From contig DF236974.1 in assembly GCA_000708835.1 (NCBI GenBank), positions 236,626-300,625 of the forward strand: a stretch of 64,000 nucleotides of DNA. Direction: 5' to 3'. How positions within the stretch are numbered: position 1 is the first letter of the stretch; each line of letters starts with the position of its first letter. The stretch comes from Klebsormidium nitens (lineage: Eukaryota > Streptophyta > Klebsormidiophyceae > Klebsormidiales > Klebsormidiaceae). Positions 59,901 to 64,000 of the stretch are shown here, in pieces. The translations under genes were made by a program, and so were the position numbers. The notes below the pieces were generated by a model. The model was not told where the DNA came from. It was given only the letters and a program-made list of their open reading frames with translations, and did no database searches.

Positions 59901-62900
59901 GTGGCCATGACCTCACCTGCACGTCAGCAAAGGCGCTTTCGAACCTGGATTGCAGCTGTGACGAAAAGGCACAATAGCCGAGGGCGACTCCGTGAAGCTT
60001 TCTTACGAGTAATCTGAATCATTTCCTGAAAGAGATGCTTCTCCAGGGTGTTTGACCGGTAATGATGGTGTGTTCTGGAACCATATCTTCCCAGCTGCTT
60101 GCGGTTCTTATGAATAGTACAACTGCAAGAATTGCTGAGTATTGACTTCAAATGAAACCTACCCTCCAGCTCCATCTCCATGAAGAACGCGGAGAACTCG
60201 AGGGGCCACACCCGCAGCCGCCGGTCACTGGAGCCGGTGATGCAGAAACCCTCGGTGACCGCCAGACTGTTAATAGGCTCCGTATGCAACTGCAGTTAAA
60301 AATGCAAATAAATGAAGAGGTTATTAGGCAGGCACAATGGGGCCGATGTTAGGCAGGCAGAAGGGTCTCGACGTGTTCGCAAAGAAAGGGAGAGGATAAT
60401 TGCAGAAGCCGCCACACTGAGTAGGCTTTCGAGATTACAGCCAACTTAGAAGCATGCAAAACGCGTCGAAGAAGTGAGGCTGGGGGAAAAGAAAAGGCTC
60501 CGTCAATATGGATGAAGAACGTGGAGACCAAGTGGTGTGTAGAATCATGGTCTCAAGAAAGCAGGGTGTGGCTCAAGCAGCGCACGAGAAACAGTGCGCA
60601 GAGGAAAGACAAAATGCCCCACCTGGTGCACGCCCTCGACGGTCAGCCTGCCGTAGTTGACCTGGAAGACCGACCCCGACGAAGTGGAGACGTAGACCCG
60701 CTTCTCGTATAGCTGGGCGACAAAGAGGGCACAATCTCAGTACTCGAACGGGCATATCAGCTTGCGCATGTAACTCGGAGGTCGTTTCAAATTTCACGAC
60801 GAACGCTTGTTGCAAAACAGCACAACAAAACGGCAGCGATAGATTACTCTGCTCTTCTCTCCGAGCAGAATTTCATGCAGTAAGGGATTGTTTCATGCAC
60901 GAAGCTTTGCACGAGTAAACTTCTTGCATTGGTGCATTCGGATGTAGGGCCTTAGGCGAGATTGCCCTTGTTGGATCTACTAAGCTAGGTTGTGGGCTAT
61001 GTCTAGGGCCTGAAACAACCCGACCGACTTTTGACCGTCCAAAAATGCAGAAGTATCGAGAAAGATCGAGATCTTGAATATACTCAAATAAAAGATCCTT
61101 GGGAGAATAGAAACTTGCCTCGGTGAGCCCGTAACCCAGTTGAAAGGCCAGGTCGGTAAAGACAATCTCCGCGGACGATCCTGCAAAACAGCAAAGACAC
61201 CTAAAAATTCGTGGCCTAGCAAAGATCCTTGACGGTGACAGAAGGTGTCTGACCCTGAATGTACCAAAAGACCAACAAAAATGAGCTGTGAGGTTTGGGC
61301 GGTCTTTCTAGCCGCCTTTTTGCAATGTCAGAATCATGGAAAGTACGCCTTATGGATCTGTAGAGAGGCTGGAACGCCTCGGATTTGGGAGGCAGTTCCA
61401 CATCCTTTGGGCGCGGAGGAGGTGGGCCTACCTTTGTCGCTGTGCTTGAGCAGCGCCTGCTGCCGGTGCTCCGCCAGGTTGACCGAGCAGCCCTTGAGCT
61501 GCCCGTTTTTGAGGCGATATGACCTGCATCGATTTTACGAAATCAAGGAATCGCAAAGCTCCACTCCAGGTTCAGAAGAGCAAGGGTTAACCGCAGAAAA
61601 TGTTCGAAGGTACAGCAGCGCTCAGAAACCCTACTTACGATGGAACGAGACAGGAAACGGCGTAGCACTTCTATTCAAAGAGCTTGGTAATGGCTAAGGT
61701 GACATCAAGGATCGCACGGCCGTCTTCTTGCTGCTGGGACGCAATCAATCGGATTCTGACATCTTCGTGAGGGGGCTGCCGGTGGCAAGTCTCCTCATGT
61801 ACCTGATGCTGTTCCTGCCGCAGGTCATGAGGTGATTGTCCTCCAGCGGCGAGAACCGTGCAGTGAGGACGTGGTGGTCCGTGGTGTGCCGGGCCAGGAC
61901 GACTGCCCGGTTGCCTCCGGGGAGGGGCGTAATGTCCCACACGACAATCAGCTGGCGGGCTGCGGAGTGTGTCGGTGAAATGGTAGTCAGTCAGGCATTC
62001 GACTCCATGTCCCGATTGCAATCAAGCAGATACTTGTGGTTTTTGGATGAATAATCAAGCGACACAAGAGCGAAAAGTGATGCGTCTTTGGAAACTGGTG
62101 CGTGCCCATAAGAACGATGAGTGTGGTGGCTTCGTTAAGACAAGCAGTCGACTAGCAGACCGGTGGAAGCGTCAAAGTTCGATGAGGCTGCTTGTGCAAT
62201 TATCGAAAAAGGCCCCATCGAACCGCGGTCGAGCTGCACTTCTGAATGTTCGCTCACCATGCTGATCGAGGCCCACCCCCAGCAGGGCCTTCCCGTCCGC
62301 CGACACGTCCACTGACGTCAGCCCGCTGGCGTGCGTCATGAGGACGGCGAGGCACGTGCCCGAAGCGAAGTCCCAAACTCGGATGACGGCGTGCTTGCCC
62401 TCCTGAGCGGACGCCAGGAGGGATCCCTTTGCGTCGAACGCGAGCGCGAACACGGGCGCGGAGTGGCCCAGGAAGAAGCGCTGGGAACCTGCGCGCGGAC
62501 AAATGTGTGTGAGATCCATTTCATCTGTCGTACGCGACGTTCTGGCTTTCAGTGCTAACTTAGACTGAGAGATACTGAATTCGATCCTTCTGATCCTTCC
62601 GTAAACAAAAACAAACGGAATATTGTTGGAACTCCGCTCCTTCAGTCTGAACGTGAAGGCTTTGCCTCGACATCCGAAGCTGACTATAACCGGTGGCCTT
62701 TCCGTTTGAACACGCGGTCAGAAACTCAACCGCTGTAACGAGTATCATCGTGGCTCTTTTGTAAACGAGCACCTCACCTGTGGCTGGATCCATTGCAATG
62801 ATGGTGCTGGAGCAGGGGAAGACCACGGCGGAGCCATCTGGTGAGTACAGCACGTTGCCCGTCCGCTGACCCGAGAAGCCGACCACCTGTACAGAAAAGC

Positions 62901-64000
62901 GAGCAGCTGAGAAAGGTGGCTCACGAATTGGATAGGTCTCGCGATGCATCCATTCGCAAAACTGCATCTTGAAGTCAAATATGGGGACAGGTTCCGGCTC
63001 GCACAAGAAAATAGTCAAAAGAGTGGGGCCACAGCTTACAATCAGAATGTCGCGAAGATGACCGCACATCTGTTTGAGTCAGCTGAAGCTGCATTAACAA
63101 AGAATAGCCGTAGATTCTCAAGTCTAAGATGAACACGGCAACAGAACGATGAACCCATATCACGAGTGGCTTGCAATCAACAGAGCCAGCCTTCGTCGGC
63201 GCTTTAGCGAGTCGTTGGAAATTAGGAAGGCGTATACTGTCATCGATATCGGCGGCCCTCCAAACTCTATATCATATGCTGATCCACTCAAAGTAAATCC
63301 AGTGGAGCCAGTCTCACCTTATCGAGCTCCATAATCGGTGCGGCTCCTGATCTGCTCTGCTCCCGAGAAACGCTCGGCTGCTGGCGAGCGTCCACAGGTG
63401 TCTCCGCCACCCCCGGCTCTTCCACCACGAAGACGTCCCTCGCTTCCGGAGACTCGCTCACGTCAGCTTCCACAGCCTCCTTGACGTCAGCCTCTTCCCC
63501 GTCTCCGCTTGCCTGCGGGCTCGGCTCGTGGCGAACGACTCGGACACGTGGTACGTCAGCACATCCCTCAGACTCGGTATCTTTTCTGTCCGAAGAAGTC
63601 GCGTCAGGTTTCTCTTGGCTCGAGCTCTGACTGGCCTCATGCGCACTTTCCCGGTCAGACAGATTTCCTACTTCAATTCCCAATAGGGGGTCCCGCTGTA
63701 CGAAAAGGCGAGCCTCGGATCCAAGCCTGCTCGGAGGCCGGCTTCGCGCTAAGTCCGGGCTCGGGTTTGGCAACGGGTTTGCAATGACCCTGTTTGGTCG
63801 TGCTTTCCCGACCGGCCTAATCTGCGGCTCTAGAACCGAAGCCGGGCTTTCCGGCCCTGCTTTGACTACTTTTATTTGGGGAGGGCTTGGTGAGGGGGTG
63901 GCTTGACTGTGCTCCACGTTCTCTTTGCAGTCCTCTGCGGAAAAGGATGCCGCCCTGCTGTGGGGCCGACTAGGAAGAGGAGTTCTTTCTGAGCGGGGAG
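56943..64000 (-). CDS. WDR90: WDR90/POC16 centriolar WD40 protein, 5' end outside the window
   Basis: Centriole/basal body protein with tandem WD40 propellers; family members carry an N-terminal CFAP20-like (DUF667) microtubule-binding domain, which here would lie right of the window. Visible exons, all in phase: >64000-63318, 62886-62778, 62488-62258, 61959-61803, 61523-61432, 61180-61119, 60712-60623, 60289-60163, 59916-59786, 59453-59336, 58907-58762, 58473-58255, 57686-57459, 57098-56943 (TAA); about 848 residues. The first visible exon is a disordered acidic/Ser/Pro linker ending in MELDK. Then comes the family-typical VVGFSGQRTGNVLYSPDGS, followed by repeats such as FLGHSAPVFALAF, VIRVWDFASGTCL, QLIVVWDI, TISADRTVRIWSLDS, GSSDRRLRVWPLEF and, at the end, GSDRLVKVWSTSL and NAILRWRL. 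The intron after 61119 has a GC donor. Confidence 0.88.

Noticed and set aside
1-64000. CRISPR arrays, bacterial operons, complete transposons
   Set aside because: The window is intron-rich eukaryotic DNA. No evenly spaced identical repeats, transposase or reverse transcriptase frames were seen.

Overview
The window is nuclear DNA from a green-lineage eukaryote. Coding blocks are GC-rich and broken by many short introns (GT-AG, a few GC-AG). RACK1, the SMP/C2 synaptotagmin and TRAPPC8 read as plant-type proteins, while a WDR90/POC16 gene implies that centrioles or flagella are retained. A flagellated streptophyte (charophyte) alga such as Klebsormidium is my best guess. That is inference, because no database could be searched.

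Layout. (1) 1284-7660 (+): 3' part of an extended-synaptotagmin-like gene (SMP-C2-C2). (2) 8678-11277 (-): complete four-exon RACK1. (3) 11862-27076 (+): complete 18-exon TRAPPC8, divergent from RACK1 across a gap of about 580 bp. A U2 snRNA gene (19561-19735) lies inside its largest intron on the same strand. (4) 28003-29222 (+): two adjacent ORFs for multi-pass membrane proteins of unknown family. (5) 30973-41709 (+): 27-exon FANCJ/BRIP1-type Fe-S helicase with a long C-terminal extension. (6) 42923-44218 (-): intronless GT92 (DUF23) glycosyltransferase. (7) 47273-51643 (+): seven-exon WecE-like sugar aminotransferase of bacterial family type. (8) 52477-55789 (-): gene of unknown family. (9) 56943 to beyond 64000 (-): 3' part of WDR90/POC16. 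Exon models were built by hand, requiring splice sites and reading phase to agree through each gene. Most close perfectly, and exceptions are stated.

The most unusual signal is in the first 24 kb. Introns of the synaptotagmin and TRAPPC8 genes hold degenerate tandem copies of the edge of the neighbouring exon. Most carry the polypyrimidine tract, the acceptor AG and the first 30-100 bp of exon. A few carry an exon 3' end plus donor. One C2B exon start is present about five times, a TRAPPC8 exon start three times, an SMP exon start three times. Divergence between copies argues against an assembly artefact. I see no such copies in the genes to the right.

The genes have no shared pathway: membrane contact sites, translation, vesicle tethering, splicing RNA, DNA crosslink repair, wall or glycan synthesis, deoxy-aminosugar synthesis and centriole structure. 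The neighbourhood looks like ordinary gene-dense euchromatin.
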